Source of the DNA: an uncultured Lachnospiraceae bacterium
GTDB taxonomy: Bacteria; Bacillota; Clostridia; Lachnospirales; Lachnospiraceae
Reading direction: 5' to 3'
Assembly (NCBI GenBank): GCA_934359535.1
Contig: CAKRLN010000056.1
Span: forward strand, 1 to 11,398
DNA length: 11,398 nucleotides
The notes under the pieces are model-generated. The model did no database searches. It had not been told where the DNA came from and worked only from the letters and a program-made list of their open reading frames with translations. Position 1 is the first letter of the stretch. The number at the start of each line of letters is the position of its first letter. This document shows positions 1 to 7,674 of this stretch, one piece after another. The translations under genes were made by a program, and so were the position numbers.

Positions 1-1
1 A

Positions 2-43
2 CAGGGGCTTGAAGAAGACCTTCTATCAGATCATAGGAAGTAA
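2..43 (+). CDS. Possible C-terminal tail of an upstream gene (partial)
   Basis: The frame beginning at base 2 is open from the window edge and reads QGLEEDLLSDHRK before a TAA stop at 41-43. The composition is that of a normal charged protein C-terminus, and the stop lies just before an intrinsic terminator, as expected for a gene ending here. Only 13 codons are visible, so neither product nor reality can be established. The alternative is that this is non-coding sequence. Confidence 0.3.
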   Translation, partial: QGLEEDLLSDHRK

Positions 44-53
44 TTATTTATCA

Positions 54-95
54 AAAATGCCACAACCCCTATCATTACTGGGATTGCGGCATTTT
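54..95 (-). terminator. Intrinsic terminator of the tRNA-Thr gene
   Basis: On the minus strand, a 16-nt arm at 95-80 pairs with 69-54 around a 10-nt loop, and a run of U residues follows. On this strand all positions pair, two of them as G-U wobbles. Read on the plus strand, the same two positions become A-C mismatches. The fold is therefore better suited to minus-strand transcription, that is, to the tRNA. It could still serve, less well, as a plus-strand terminator for a gene ending at 43. Confidence 0.8.
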
Positions 96-101
96 ACCAT
101 A

Positions 102-174
102 AGCCGATAACCGGATTCGAACCGGTGACCTACGCATTACGAGTGCGTCGCTCTACCTACTGAGCCATATCGGC
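102..174 (-). tRNA. tRNA-Thr (anticodon CGT)
   Basis: Read on the minus strand, this is a complete cloverleaf. The 7-bp acceptor stem is GCCGATA/TATCGGC. The D arm contains GCTCAGTAGGTAGAGC. The anticodon stem ACGCA/TGCGT encloses the loop CTCGTAA, giving anticodon CGT, which reads the threonine codon ACG. The T arm is ACCGG-TTCGAAT-CCGGT. The discriminator base would be U, and the 3' CCA is not encoded, so it must be added enzymatically. A promoter lies just upstream (190-218) and an intrinsic terminator just downstream, so it appears to be a single-gene transcription unit. Confidence 0.95.
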
Positions 175-189
175 AAACTTTACTATGAC

Positions 190-218
190 ATAATAACAGA
201 TGAATTGAATAAAATCAA
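190..218 (-). promoter_or_regulatory. Sigma-A type promoter of tRNA-Thr
   Basis: On the minus strand, a TTGATT -35 box (218-213) is separated by exactly 17 bp from a TATTAT -10 box (195-190). Transcription would begin roughly 7 bp later, close to the mature 5' end of the tRNA at 174. Box quality and spacing are good for a vegetative promoter. The call rests on consensus matching only. Confidence 0.7.
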
Positions 219-286
219 TATATTTTTCAAATTTTTTAATAAAAACTGGAAAAAATGGAATATACTATTGGTACAGGAGGAGAACA

Positions 287-1003
287 ATGAACCGTTATGT
301 ATACATGGGAATCCGGAATGTGTTTCGGATTCCGGTCTGGGCTGCGCAGGTTGCAGCGCGAAATAAATGGAGCAGCCATTTTAACTGGAATTCCAATTAC
401 CGGATGGTACAAAATATGGTGCGTGGAATCATAACAAGCGGAAATGTCTGCGTCAATATCTATGGAAAAGAAAATCTGCCGAAGCGGGATAGTTATCTGA
501 TCTGTTCAAATCATCAAGGATTCTTTGACGGGCTTGCACTCATTCTTGCAATGGAAAAACCGTTCCGGCTTGTTGTGATGAAGGAGATGAAGGATTTCCG
601 GTTTGTACGGTATGTGCTTCGCTTATTAGATCCCATCTATCTTGACCGGAGTGACCTTCGGGATGCTTTTCGGATGATCGGAATATGTAAGGAAGAACTG
701 CAAAATGGAAGGAACGTTTTGATTTTTCCAGAGGGAACCTTAGAAAAGCAGGAAAATACGCTGCTTCCTTATAAAGCAGGAGCCTTAAAAGCTGCTTATA
801 TGGCAAAGGCACCGATTGTTCCGGTTGTGCTTAAAAATTCTTTTGCCCCATTTGAAAAAAGCGGCTGCAAGAAATGCAACGTAGAGGTGCACATATTAGA
901 GCCGCTTTTATATGAAGATTATAATAAGAAGAAAACCAAAGAGACTGCTGACAGAATTATGAAAATCAGCGCAGAAGTGTTACAGGAACCGCAGCTGCCA
1001 TAG
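287..1003 (+). CDS. PlsC-like 1-acyl-glycerol-3-phosphate acyltransferase
   Basis: The 238-aa protein belongs to the LPLAT/PlsC acyltransferase superfamily, which transfers acyl chains to lysophosphatidate-type acceptors at the inner face of the membrane during phospholipid synthesis. The catalytic HX4D motif is NHQGFFD (His76, Asp81). The acceptor-binding FPEGT motif lies at 147-151, and later family blocks appear near YLDRSD (118-123) and VPVVL (178-182). The length is normal for the family. The ATG follows an AGGAGG-like site at good spacing. A TATACT -10 box lies at 261-266, but its -35 box is weak. The last 38 bp overlap the 3' end of the convergent hydrolase gene. Clostridia usually carry several PlsC paralogues, so the exact acceptor and the plsC symbol are not assured. 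Confidence 0.88.
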   Translation: MNRYVYMGIRNVFRIPVWAAQVAARNKWSSHFNWNSNYRMVQNMVRGIITSGNVCVNIYGKENLPKRDSYLICSNHQGFFDGLALILAMEKPFRLVVMKEMKDFRFVRYVLRLLDPIYLDRSDLRDAFRMIGICKEELQNGRNVLIFPEGTLEKQENTLLPYKAGALKAAYMAKAPIVPVVLKNSFAPFEKSGCKKCNVEVHILEPLLYEDYNKKKTKETADRIMKISAEVLQEPQLP

Positions 1004-2093
1004 CCTCATAGCCCTTTAAGGATGGATGCAAATGATCGCCGCTGTCGAAGCCGTCTGCAAAGGCAAGCGGATTTTCACAGCCACATACTGCTTTGTCAAA
1101 GTCAATGCATCCATCGATCAGGTTGGTTGTGCGTATAAAATCATTGTATTCCTGGCGCAGCTTTTCGCGGAACGGCGCATATGTCCGCCAGCCCTCAATA
1201 GGAAGAAGTGTTCCGACATAGACCTGATAAGAAAGCTTTCTGGCTTCCTCAATATACCATTTCAGCCCATCGATCAGTTCATCCGCAGTCGGAAGATCCG
1301 TGATTGGCCGGAAAGGATTGATGTCAGTTCCTACCGGATGGATGATATCGTTGATTCCCTGCTGGATGATGACCGTATCAGCACCGTCAGTTGGAACCTC
1401 GTGACAGAAGCGGCGCTTTCCCATAAGCCCATAGGATTCATAGGTAATGCAGTGATACTCTCTTAAGATTCTTGATCCGCTTGTAGCCCTCCGGATAATG
1501 GAAGTATTGTAAAATCCCTCTTTTGCACAGCGCAGTGTAAGATAGTCCGGCCATGCCTGTGCAGTGATGGAATCTCCGTAGCAGACGATCGCATGCCGCC
1601 TTTCGGTTTCGGTGTAGATTGATACATTGCTTAAAAAATAAAACATATTGGTCTTTCGGGAAAGATCAATGGAAATATCAGTCGTAGTGGTCTGGTCACC
1701 GATTGCGTAAAGCCCTTCTGAGAGCGGACCGGATGCATAGACCGCAGAGCGGAGCTGTGTATAATCTGCAAGATAGAAGCTGACGGTAAAGGTCTCTTTG
1801 GCAGCGATTGAAACAGAAAGCGGATCGGTCAGGATGCGTTGTCCGGCTTCAATCGTAAAAGAGGTGCTTTTTCCAGCTGTCACTGGATAAAACTGATCCC
1901 GGATGCAGATAACGGTTTTTGTTATAGTGACAGGCTCTGTTCCGCAGTAGTTGTCGAAGGTAAGCTGTAATTTGTCCCCCTCAAATGGTGTGCGTATCGG
2001 ATAGCGCAGCGTAATATTTTTTCCATAACCCTCCGGGCGGTTTTCAGCAATGGAAACCGCATTGCCCCAGATGGAAATCCAGTCTTTTTTCAT
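966..2093 (-). CDS. Two-domain SGNH/GDSL-family hydrolase (esterase)
   Basis: The 375-aa protein has an N-terminal region of about 160 residues rich in predicted beta strands, followed by an SGNH/GDSL hydrolase domain. Block I is YGDSIT (nucleophile Ser175). The block II glycine is in TSGSR (Gly206). Block III is GIND (Asn248), and block V is DHLHP (Asp353, His356). The catalytic set is therefore complete. No signal peptide is visible, so it probably acts in the cytoplasm. Family members deacylate lipids, acetylated sugars or other esters; the two-domain form recalls carbohydrate esterases, but the substrate cannot be told here. The start has GAGG about 10 nt upstream. A weak TAGTAT/TATAAA -10 region lies at 2128-2139. 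It is divergent from the HD gene and convergent with the acyltransferase gene. Confidence 0.85.
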   Translation of the reverse strand: MKKDWISIWGNAVSIAENRPEGYGKNITLRYPIRTPFEGDKLQLTFDNYCGTEPVTITKTVICIRDQFYPVTAGKSTSFTIEAGQRILTDPLSVSIAAKETFTVSFYLADYTQLRSAVYASGPLSEGLYAIGDQTTTTDISIDLSRKTNMFYFLSNVSIYTETERRHAIVCYGDSITAQAWPDYLTLRCAKEGFYNTSIIRRATSGSRILREYHCITYESYGLMGKRRFCHEVPTDGADTVIIQQGINDIIHPVGTDINPFRPITDLPTADELIDGLKWYIEEARKLSYQVYVGTLLPIEGWRTYAPFREKLRQEYNDFIRTTNLIDGCIDFDKAVCGCENPLAFADGFDSGDHLHPSLKGYEAMAAAVPVTLLR

Positions 2094-2177
2094 ATGTAAA
2101 ATACCTCGTATCGTTTCTTTATCAGGCTTTATACTAGCATTTTTCCGGGAGAAAAGCCATATAATTTGATTATTTTG

Positions 2178-2205
2178 TTGTGATTTAAACAGGATGTGTT
2201 ATACT
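2178..2205 (+). promoter_or_regulatory. Promoter of the HD-protein/glycosyltransferase operon
   Basis: A TTGTGA -35 box (2178-2183) and a TATACT -10 box (2200-2205) are separated by 16 bp. They lie about 40 bp before the start codon of the HD gene, in the divergent region shared with the SGNH hydrolase gene. The -10 box is one base from consensus. The spacing is slightly short but within the usual range. Confidence 0.6.
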
Positions 2206-2245
2206 GTGAGAGAAAGAAAAAAGCCATAGAAATAGGAGAGATGGA

Positions 2246-2764
2246 ATGGATCGAGCGAGTTTTGAGCAGCATCTGCTGGACGAGTTGTATTTTAAAATGA
2301 TTACGTTTTTCGAGGGAGATCCAAAGCGGATCCAGCATTTTATTAAAGTACATAGTCTTGCAAGACTGATCGGAATCGGAGAGAACTTAGACGCGGCATC
2401 GTTATTTCTGTTAGAGGCAGCGGCATATACACACGATTGTGGAATCAAGCCGGCAGAAGAAAAATACGGTCGTTCGGATGGAAAGCTTCAGGAGCAGGAA
2501 GGGCCAACCGTGGCACAGCAGATGCTTTTGGAACTGGGGTTTGAGAATTATATGATCGAGCGGATCTGCTATCTGATTGGACATCATCATACGTATGATA
2601 AGATCGATGGAATGGATTACCAGATTCTGGTGGAGGCGGATTTCCTTGTGAACCTTTATGAAGAGGACGCAGGAGAGCATGCGATCCGTAAGGCATATGA
2701 GAATATTTTCTGTACAGATACAGGAAAACAGATTTTCCGCCAGATGTTCGGGGTGGAAGAATAG
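2246..2764 (+). CDS. HD-domain phosphohydrolase-like protein
   Basis: This 172-aa protein has the metal-binding pattern of the HD superfamily. An early His (His31 or His36, KVHSLARL) is followed by the His63-Asp64 doublet in YTHDCG, a GHHHTYD segment (His113-115), and a late Asp132 in EADFLVNLYE. The protein is a single helical domain without a membrane segment. Family members hydrolyse phosphate esters of nucleotides or related compounds, usually with divalent metal ions; the substrate cannot be inferred here. The start at 2246 is preceded by AGGAG at 7-nt spacing. It is followed only 9 bp later by the glycosyltransferase gene, so the two are likely co-transcribed from the promoter at 2178-2205. 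Confidence 0.85.
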   Translation: MDRASFEQHLLDELYFKMITFFEGDPKRIQHFIKVHSLARLIGIGENLDAASLFLLEAAAYTHDCGIKPAEEKYGRSDGKLQEQEGPTVAQQMLLELGFENYMIERICYLIGHHHTYDKIDGMDYQILVEADFLVNLYEEDAGEHAIRKAYENIFCTDTGKQIFRQMFGVEE

Positions 2765-2773
2765 AAAGAAGAC

Positions 2774-3961
2774 ATGGGTATGAAACGAGTGTTGGTATTT
2801 AGTTCCAGGGAAATCTGTTATTTCTCTGGAACTTTTTTTTCGGAGCAGCTGGCAGGGGCATTTGAAGAGCTTGGATACGAGGTTTTGGTCTGTCACATTG
2901 AGCCGGAGGAGGACTATGAAGAGAAGCTGATGCGGTATCTGGATCAGGAGTTTGCCTGCATTGTGGATATCAATTCCCTTCTTCCGAGGCTGGGGCTTGA
3001 GGATGGAAGCCGGTATCTGGAGCATCTGCACGGACCGTTTTTTGATCTTATTGTGGATCATCCGCTTTTTCATCACAACACGCTTTTAAATGCGACAGAC
3101 AATATGCATGCAGTTGTTTTGGATATACGTCAGAGCGATTATATCAGGCAGTATTATCCGATGGTAAAGCATGTGCATATGCTGCCGCTTTCTGCGAATG
3201 AGGCAAGCTGTTCGGCGGCAAAGGAAAAAGAAAAAAAGGTGCTTGTGATTGGCACCATGGAGCGGGAGGAGCATATCCGTTTTCTGCTTGATTCGATGGT
3301 GGAAAAACGAAAGAATGCGGCGTGGAGTATGATCGAGCGGATTCTTTCTGATCCGGAGCTTACCTATGAGGAGGCACTAGCATCGGTTCTTAGGGAGCGG
3401 GGCGAAGCACTTTCGCAGGATGCCTTTGCAGTGGAACTGAATGCGCTCTATCCGGTGCAGTTTTATATCCGCAATTATTACCGGAAAAAGGCGGTTCAGA
3501 CACTTCTTGATGCAAAGATACCGGTTAAGGTAATCGGGGACGGCTGGGAGAAGATTCCTTTTTCGAACGAAAGCTATCTCGAACGAAAGAAAGGCATTCA
3601 CATTGCCGTGTCCTATGAGGCAATCGCAGATGAGTGGCTGCTTTTTAACTGTACTCCATTTTTTAATCATGGAATCCATGACCGGATACTGGCAGGAATG
3701 GCAAATCATACCGCTGTACTGACCGACCGGAATGCATATATAAAGGAGCAGCTTGAGCAGCCTGGATACGTAAAAACCTATGATCTTCTTCGGATGGAGA
3801 CACTTGCAGATGAGGCAGCAGAGCTGATTTTGGATGAGCACAGGTGGCATGAAATGACCGACCGGGCATACGACTGCTTCAAAAAGGAGCATACCTGGAA
3901 AAACAGGGCAAAGCAGCTTTTTATGTATGCAGATGCAGGCAGAACGAATATTTATACATAA
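2774..3961 (+). CDS. CgeB-like glycosyltransferase family protein
   Basis: The 395-aa protein has the two-lobed look of a GT-B glycosyltransferase. The N-terminal lobe (about 1-150) starts with a strand-rich KRVLVFSSRE and contains DLIVDHPLFHH. The C-terminal lobe (about 230-385) carries VKVIGDGWE (251-259) and FNHGIHDRILAGMANHTAVLTD (297-318), typical of the CgeB/Glyco_trans_1_2 type of C-terminal domain. Such proteins transfer sugars to spore, cell-surface or peptide acceptors; donor and acceptor are unknown here. No signal peptide or membrane helix is seen. The ribosome site is weak (GAAAGAAG), and Met3 at 2780 is an alternative start. It lies 9 bp behind the HD gene, with no other surface-polysaccharide genes nearby, which is unusual for a glycosyltransferase. 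Confidence 0.7.
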   Translation: MGMKRVLVFSSREICYFSGTFFSEQLAGAFEELGYEVLVCHIEPEEDYEEKLMRYLDQEFACIVDINSLLPRLGLEDGSRYLEHLHGPFFDLIVDHPLFHHNTLLNATDNMHAVVLDIRQSDYIRQYYPMVKHVHMLPLSANEASCSAAKEKEKKVLVIGTMEREEHIRFLLDSMVEKRKNAAWSMIERILSDPELTYEEALASVLRERGEALSQDAFAVELNALYPVQFYIRNYYRKKAVQTLLDAKIPVKVIGDGWEKIPFSNESYLERKKGIHIAVSYEAIADEWLLFNCTPFFNHGIHDRILAGMANHTAVLTDRNAYIKEQLEQPGYVKTYDLLRMETLADEAAELILDEHRWHEMTDRAYDCFKKEHTWKNRAKQLFMYADAGRTNIYT

Positions 3962-3976
3962 ATTATGAATAATTAC

Positions 3977-4005
3977 TTGAAAAGTATGCAGAGTTTCGCT
4001 AAAAT
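3977..4005 (+). promoter_or_regulatory. Promoter of queH-argH
   Basis: A TTGAAA -35 box (3977-3982) is followed after exactly 17 bp by a TAAAAT -10 box (4000-4005), about 38 bp before the queH start. It lies in the 82-bp gap behind the glycosyltransferase gene. This supports a new transcription unit starting at queH. No terminator is visible in the gap, so readthrough from upstream is possible. Confidence 0.65.
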
Positions 4006-4043
4006 AATACACGGCAGCCGTTGCCGCAGGAGAAAAACAGGAA

Positions 4044-4679
4044 ATGAATAAAGTCAATTACCAATTAAAAATGGAAGAAATCATTCGGAATAATTGCAGT
4101 GAAACAAAGGTTCCATCGGTTCTTCTGCACAGCTGTTGTGCGCCTTGCAGCTCGTACTGCATCGAATGCCTGGCCAAATATTTTGCGGTTACAGTCTTTT
4201 ACGATAATCCGAATATTTATCCAGAAGAGGAATACTGGATGCGGGTGAAGGAACAGAAACGTTTTATCGAACAATTTCCGACAAGGCATCCGGTGGCATT
4301 TCTTGAGGGAAGCTATGAACCAGAACGCTTTTATGAAATGGCGCGCGGCATGGAGGCACTGCCAGAGGGAGACAGACGCTGTTATGCCTGCTATGAGTTA
4401 AGACTTAAGGATACGGCGAAACAGGCAAAGGCAGGCGGATTTGACTATTTTACGACAACCCTTTCCATTAGTCCGATGAAAAATGCATCCTGGCTTAATG
4501 AGATTGGGCAAAGGCTCGAACGTGAGTACGGGATTTCGTATCTGTACTCAGATTTTAAAAAGAAAAACGGTTATAAACGGTCTACAGAAATCTCAAAGGA
4601 ATATGAGATGTACAGACAGTATTACTGTGGCTGTGTCTTTTCCAAAAACCAGAGAGACCGGGAGATTGCCGAAAAATAA
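4044..4679 (+). CDS. queH: Epoxyqueuosine reductase QueH
   Basis: QueH (DUF208 family) reduces epoxyqueuosine to queuosine in tRNA, the last step of queuosine synthesis at the wobble base of GUN anticodons. It is the cobalamin-independent alternative to QueG. The 211-aa protein shows the family cysteine sets: HSCCAPC near the N-terminus (Cys31, Cys32, Cys35), RCYACY (Cys113, Cys116) and YYCGC (Cys195, Cys197). These fit the iron-sulfur and metal ligands and the redox Cys pair known for the family. The conserved [13 protein letters not shown] and [11 protein letters not shown] stretches are also present. AGGAG precedes the ATG by about 11 nt. No other queuosine genes are in the window. argH follows 29 bp later and is probably in the same transcript. 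Confidence 0.93.
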   Translation: MNKVNYQLKMEEIIRNNCSETKVPSVLLHSCCAPCSSYCIECLAKYFAVTVFYDNPNIYPEEEYWMRVKEQKRFIEQFPTRHPVAFLEGSYEPERFYEMARGMEALPEGDRRCYACYELRLKDTAKQAKAGGFDYFTTTLSISPMKNASWLNEIGQRLEREYGISYLYSDFKKKNGYKRSTEISKEYEMYRQYYCGCVFSKNQRDREIAEK

Positions 4680-4708
4680 GTAAACAAAAGAAAGTGAGGA
4701 ATTTATTT

Positions 4709-6100
4709 ATGGCACAGTTATGGGGTGGACGTTTCACAAAGGAAACGGATAAGCTTGTATACAATTTTAATGCTTCGATCTCATTTGATCAGAAATTCTA
4801 TAAGGAAGATATCGAAGGCAGCATTGCACATGTTACTATGCTTGGAAAGGTTGGAATTTTGAACGGTGAGGAGACAGCTGCGATCATTAAGACCTTAAAA
4901 GAGATTTTAACTGAGGTGGAAAACGGAACACTTGTGATCACCGATGAATACGAGGATATTCATAGCTTTGTTGAGGCGAATTTAATTGACCGTTTAGGAG
5001 ACACCGGCAAGAAATTACATACCGGAAGAAGCAGAAATGACCAGGTTGCACTTGACATGCGTCTTTATACAAGAAAACAGATCAAGGAGACCGATCAGGA
5101 ATTAAAAGAGCTTTTAAATACGATCTTAAAGATCATGAAAGAAAACACCGAGACAATTATGCCGGGCTTTACCCATTTGCAGAAGGCACAGCCAATTACG
5201 CTTGCACATCATATGGGTGCATATTTTGAGATGTTTAAACGGGACAGACAGCGCCTTTACGATATCCATGAGAGAATGAATTATTGTCCGCTTGGCTCCG
5301 GCGCCCTTGCAGGAACAACGTATCCGTTAGACCGCGAATATACAGCAGAGCTTTTAGGCTTTTACGGACCGACATTAAACAGCATGGATGGGGTTTCTGA
5401 CCGCGATTATCTGATCGAGTTCTTATCTGCATTATCGACGGTTATGATGCATCTGAGCCGTTTTTCCGAGGAAGTCATCATCTGGAATTCGAACGAATAC
5501 CAGTTTGTGGAGATTGATGATGCCTATAGCACGGGAAGCAGTATTATGCCACAGAAGAAAAACCCGGATATTGCAGAGCTTGTACGTGGAAAGACGGGAC
5601 GCGTGTATGGTGCGTTGATGTCTCTTCTTACAACGATGAAGGGAATCCCGCTTGCATACAACAAAGATATGCAGGAGGATAAGGAGCTTTCCTTCGATGC
5701 AATGGATACGGCAAAGGGCTGTATTGCATTGTTTACCGGAATGCTTGCAACAATGAAATTTAACAAAGAACGCATGAGAAAGAGCGCAAATAACGGATTT
5801 ACCAATGCGACAGACGCAGCGGATTACCTTGTAAAACACGGGGTTCCATTCCGTGATGCCCATGGTATCGTTGGACGGATTGTATTATATTGCATTGATA
5901 AAAATATTGCGATTGATGATATGTCCTTAGAAGAGCTTCAGGCGATCAGTCCGGTATTTAAAGAGGATATCTATGATGCGATTTCCATGGAAACCTGTGT
6001 GAATACGCGATTTACGATCGGGGCACCATCGAAAAAGGCAATGGAGCAGGTGATCGCGCTGGAAGAGGATTATCTTGCAAATGACTGGAAACATGCATGA
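4709..6100 (+). CDS. argH: Argininosuccinate lyase ArgH
   Basis: ArgH cleaves argininosuccinate to arginine and fumarate, the last step of arginine synthesis, as a cytoplasmic homotetramer. The 463-aa length is normal. The fumarase/aspartase superfamily signature [12 protein letters not shown] (276-287) includes the catalytic Ser278. The HTGRSRNDQ segment (104-112) and [10 protein letters not shown] (catalytic His156) are also present. The start was set at ATG 4709 because MAQLWGGRF is the usual family N-terminus and GAGGA lies 8 nt upstream. An in-frame GTG at 4694 would put five extra residues before it and overlaps the ribosome site. argG is not in the window, so the arginine genes are dispersed. 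It probably shares the queH promoter. No intrinsic terminator is seen after the gene. Confidence 0.97.
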   Translation: MAQLWGGRFTKETDKLVYNFNASISFDQKFYKEDIEGSIAHVTMLGKVGILNGEETAAIIKTLKEILTEVENGTLVITDEYEDIHSFVEANLIDRLGDTGKKLHTGRSRNDQVALDMRLYTRKQIKETDQELKELLNTILKIMKENTETIMPGFTHLQKAQPITLAHHMGAYFEMFKRDRQRLYDIHERMNYCPLGSGALAGTTYPLDREYTAELLGFYGPTLNSMDGVSDRDYLIEFLSALSTVMMHLSRFSEEVIIWNSNEYQFVEIDDAYSTGSSIMPQKKNPDIAELVRGKTGRVYGALMSLLTTMKGIPLAYNKDMQEDKELSFDAMDTAKGCIALFTGMLATMKFNKERMRKSANNGFTNATDAADYLVKHGVPFRDAHGIVGRIVLYCIDKNIAIDDMSLEELQAISPVFKEDIYDAISMETCVNTRFTIGAPSKKAMEQVIALEEDYLANDWKHA

Positions 6101-6160
6101 TTTTAGTCAAATGTGATAGAAAAAATGGAATTTATTCTGCAAATTATGACAAATTGTTGC

Positions 6161-6189
6161 TTGCTTTTTTCTCTCGTTTCAAGTAGTAT
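6161..6189 (+). promoter_or_regulatory. Promoter of asd
   Basis: A TTGCTT -35 box (6161-6166) is followed after 17 bp by TAGTAT (6184-6189). This leaves a leader of roughly 90 nt before asd. A second -10-like sequence, AGTATAAA, occurs near 6249-6256 without a good -35. No riboswitch fold or T-box specifier could be recognised in the leader. Confidence 0.5.
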
Positions 6190-6286
6190 GTTTGTTATAG
6201 AGACAGTTGTACGCGACATACGGACACAAACTGGGAAAGTGTGTTTTAGTATAAACTCATAAAACAAAGAAGAGGAGATTAGAGTG

Positions 6287-7378
6287 ATGAGTGACAAGTT
6301 AAAGGTTGGTATCCTTGGTGGAACAGGAATGGTTGGACAGAGATTTATTTCGCTGCTTGAGAACCATCCTTGGTTTGAGGTGACAACGATCGCAGCAAGC
6401 CCAAGAAGTGCAGGAAAGACCTATGAAGAGGCAGTTGGAGATCGCTGGAAGATGGATACTCCAATGCCGGAAGCTGTGAAAAAGATCGTTGTAATGAATG
6501 TCAACGAGGTAGAAAAGGTTGCATCCGAGGTTGATTTTGTATTTTCTGCCGTTGATATGACAAAGGAAGAAATCAAAAAGATCGAGGAGGAATACGCAAA
6601 GACTGAGACTCCTGTTGTTTCCAATAACAGCGCACACAGATGGACACCGGATGTTCCTATGGTAGTTCCGGAGATCAATCCAGAGCATATGGAAGTAATC
6701 AAATACCAGAGAGAGCGTCTTGGTACAAAGAGAGGCTTTGTTGCAGTAAAACCAAACTGCTCAATCCAGAGCTATGCACCAGTGCTTACAGCATGGAAGG
6801 AGTTTGAGCCATATGAGGTTGTTGCAACAACCTATCAGGCAATTTCCGGAGCTGGTAAAACCTTTAAGGACTGGCCGGAAATGGTAGGAAACATCATTCC
6901 TTATATCGGTGGCGAGGAAGAGAAATCCGAGAAAGAGCCGCTTCGTATCTGGGGACATATTGATGATGAGAAAAAAGCAATTGTTCCTGCTGAATCACCG
7001 GTAATTACATGCCAGTGTATCCGTGTTCCGGTATTAAACGGACATACCGCAGCCGTATTCGTGAAATTTAAAAAGAATCCGACAAAGGAGCAGTTAGTCG
7101 AGGCTTTAAGAAACTTCAGCGGAGTTCCGCAGGAATTAAATCTTCCAAGTGCTCCAAAGCAGTTCATCCAGTATTTAGAAGAGGATAACAGACCGCAGGT
7201 AAGTCTGGATGTCCAGTTTGAGAATGGAATGGGAATTTCCGTTGGACGTTTAAGAGAGGATACCGTATATGACTGGAAGTTTGTTGGGCTTTCCCACAAC
7301 ACGGTCCGCGGCGCAGCAGGTGGAGCAGTTCTTTGTGCAGAGTTATTAAAAGCACAGGGATATATCACAAAGAAATAA
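6287..7378 (+). CDS. asd: Aspartate-semialdehyde dehydrogenase Asd
   Basis: Asd reduces aspartyl phosphate to aspartate semialdehyde with NADPH, at the branch point to lysine/diaminopimelate and to threonine and methionine. The 363-aa protein begins with a Rossmann motif ([11 protein letters not shown], about 8-18). It has the acylated active-site cysteine in KPNCSIQ (Cys158) and the acid-base histidine in RVPVLNGH (Arg246, His253). The SNNSAHRW and PNCSIQ wording fits the archaeal/fungal-type branch of the family more than the E. coli type. ATG 6287 was chosen: AGGAG lies 9 nt upstream and MSDKLKVGI is a natural start. The adjoining in-frame GTG at 6284 is the alternative. The gene has its own promoter and ends in a strong terminator, so it is probably monocistronic. 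Confidence 0.96.
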   Translation: MSDKLKVGILGGTGMVGQRFISLLENHPWFEVTTIAASPRSAGKTYEEAVGDRWKMDTPMPEAVKKIVVMNVNEVEKVASEVDFVFSAVDMTKEEIKKIEEEYAKTETPVVSNNSAHRWTPDVPMVVPEINPEHMEVIKYQRERLGTKRGFVAVKPNCSIQSYAPVLTAWKEFEPYEVVATTYQAISGAGKTFKDWPEMVGNIIPYIGGEEEKSEKEPLRIWGHIDDEKKAIVPAESPVITCQCIRVPVLNGHTAAVFVKFKKNPTKEQLVEALRNFSGVPQELNLPSAPKQFIQYLEEDNRPQVSLDVQFENGMGISVGRLREDTVYDWKFVGLSHNTVRGAAGGAVLCAELLKAQGYITKK

Positions 7379-7397
7379 AAAACAGATTTCTAATTCG

Positions 7398-7437
7398 AAA
7401 GAGGATCTTTTCCGTGAGGGGAAGGTCTTCCTTTTTT
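7398..7437 (+). terminator. Intrinsic terminator of asd
   Basis: A 13-bp stem (7401-7413 with 7418-7430), with several G-U pairs, closes a GUGA tetraloop of the GNRA class. Six T residues follow (7432-7437). It begins about 20 nt after the asd stop codon. The G-U pairs mean it folds well only as plus-strand RNA, consistent with asd transcription. Confidence 0.88.
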
Positions 7438-7448
7438 GCATGGAATTA

Positions 7449-7457
7449 TGCTATAAT
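7449..7457 (+). promoter_or_regulatory. Extended -10 promoter with no obvious gene
   Basis: TGCTATAAT (7449-7457) is a perfect TATAAT with an extended TGn element, lying 12 bp past the asd terminator; no good -35 is present. The roughly 215 bp that follow contain a GGAAGGG ribosome-site-like sequence (7502-7508) but no start codon at proper spacing. The only reading frame is one of about 22 codons from ATG 7527, far from that site. It may drive a small RNA, or it may be the remains of the 5' end of a chromosomal gene displaced by the island to the right. Confidence 0.5.
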
Positions 7458-7545
7458 TAAGCTTTACTTGTGAACGAAATGAAAACCAGACAAAATCAGA
7501 AGGAAGGGAAAAACCAGTAGAAGACTATGGGAAAATCACTGATAT

Positions 7546-7601
7546 ATGTTGAGCTCTACATAAATGATTTTTTTTTGAGTTTTAGGAAATGTTGAGTTTA
7601 C
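7546..7601. repeat. Short imperfect direct repeats in the gap after asd
   Basis: ATGTTGAGCTCTAC (7546-7559) is partly repeated as ATGTTGAGTTTAC (7589-7601), with a weaker related TTTTGAGTTTTAG between them (about 7573-7584). They lie where the sequence turns AT-rich. Such short repeats could be protein-binding sites at a mobile-element end, but chance similarity in AT-rich DNA is quite possible. Confidence 0.25.
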
Positions 7602-7625
7602 GTTATTATTTGTGTTATTCATAAT
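7597..7625 (+). promoter_or_regulatory. Candidate promoter of the 255-aa unknown gene
   Basis: TTTACG (7597-7602) and CATAAT (7620-7625) are separated by 17 bp, about 50 bp before the start codon at 7675. Both boxes are partial matches, and the region is AT-rich, which makes chance matches common. Confidence 0.4.
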
Positions 7626-7674
7626 ATTTTTCCTTTCTTTACTTAACATAATATAAATATATGAGGAGGTTTAT

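Noticed and set aside
1026..1466. Plus-strand frame of 146 codons inside the SGNH hydrolase gene
   Set aside because: The minus-strand protein carries all catalytic blocks. The plus frame has no ribosome site or recognisable motif.
2411..3076. Long antisense reading frame (221 codons) across the HD and glycosyltransferase genes
   Set aside because: It lies opposite two well-supported genes, spans their junction, is rich in Leu/His/Phe/Cys as typical for the complement of coding DNA, and has no convincing ribosome site.
3377..4057. Antisense frame of 226 codons opposite the glycosyltransferase gene
   Set aside because: Its Cys/Ile/His-rich composition without family motifs, and its position opposite a real gene and the queH promoter, mark it as a shadow frame.
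4694..4708. GTG at 4694 as the argH start
   Set aside because: The ribosome site GAGGA overlaps this codon and points to ATG 4709, where the family's usual N-terminus MAQLWGGRF begins.
5432..5863. Antisense frame of 143 codons opposite argH
   Set aside because: argH is unmistakable here, and the antisense product shows no domain and no translation signal.
6101..6283. Riboswitch or T-box leader before asd
   Set aside because: No conserved lysine-riboswitch or T-box sequence blocks and no paired terminator/antiterminator could be found in this 183-bp gap.
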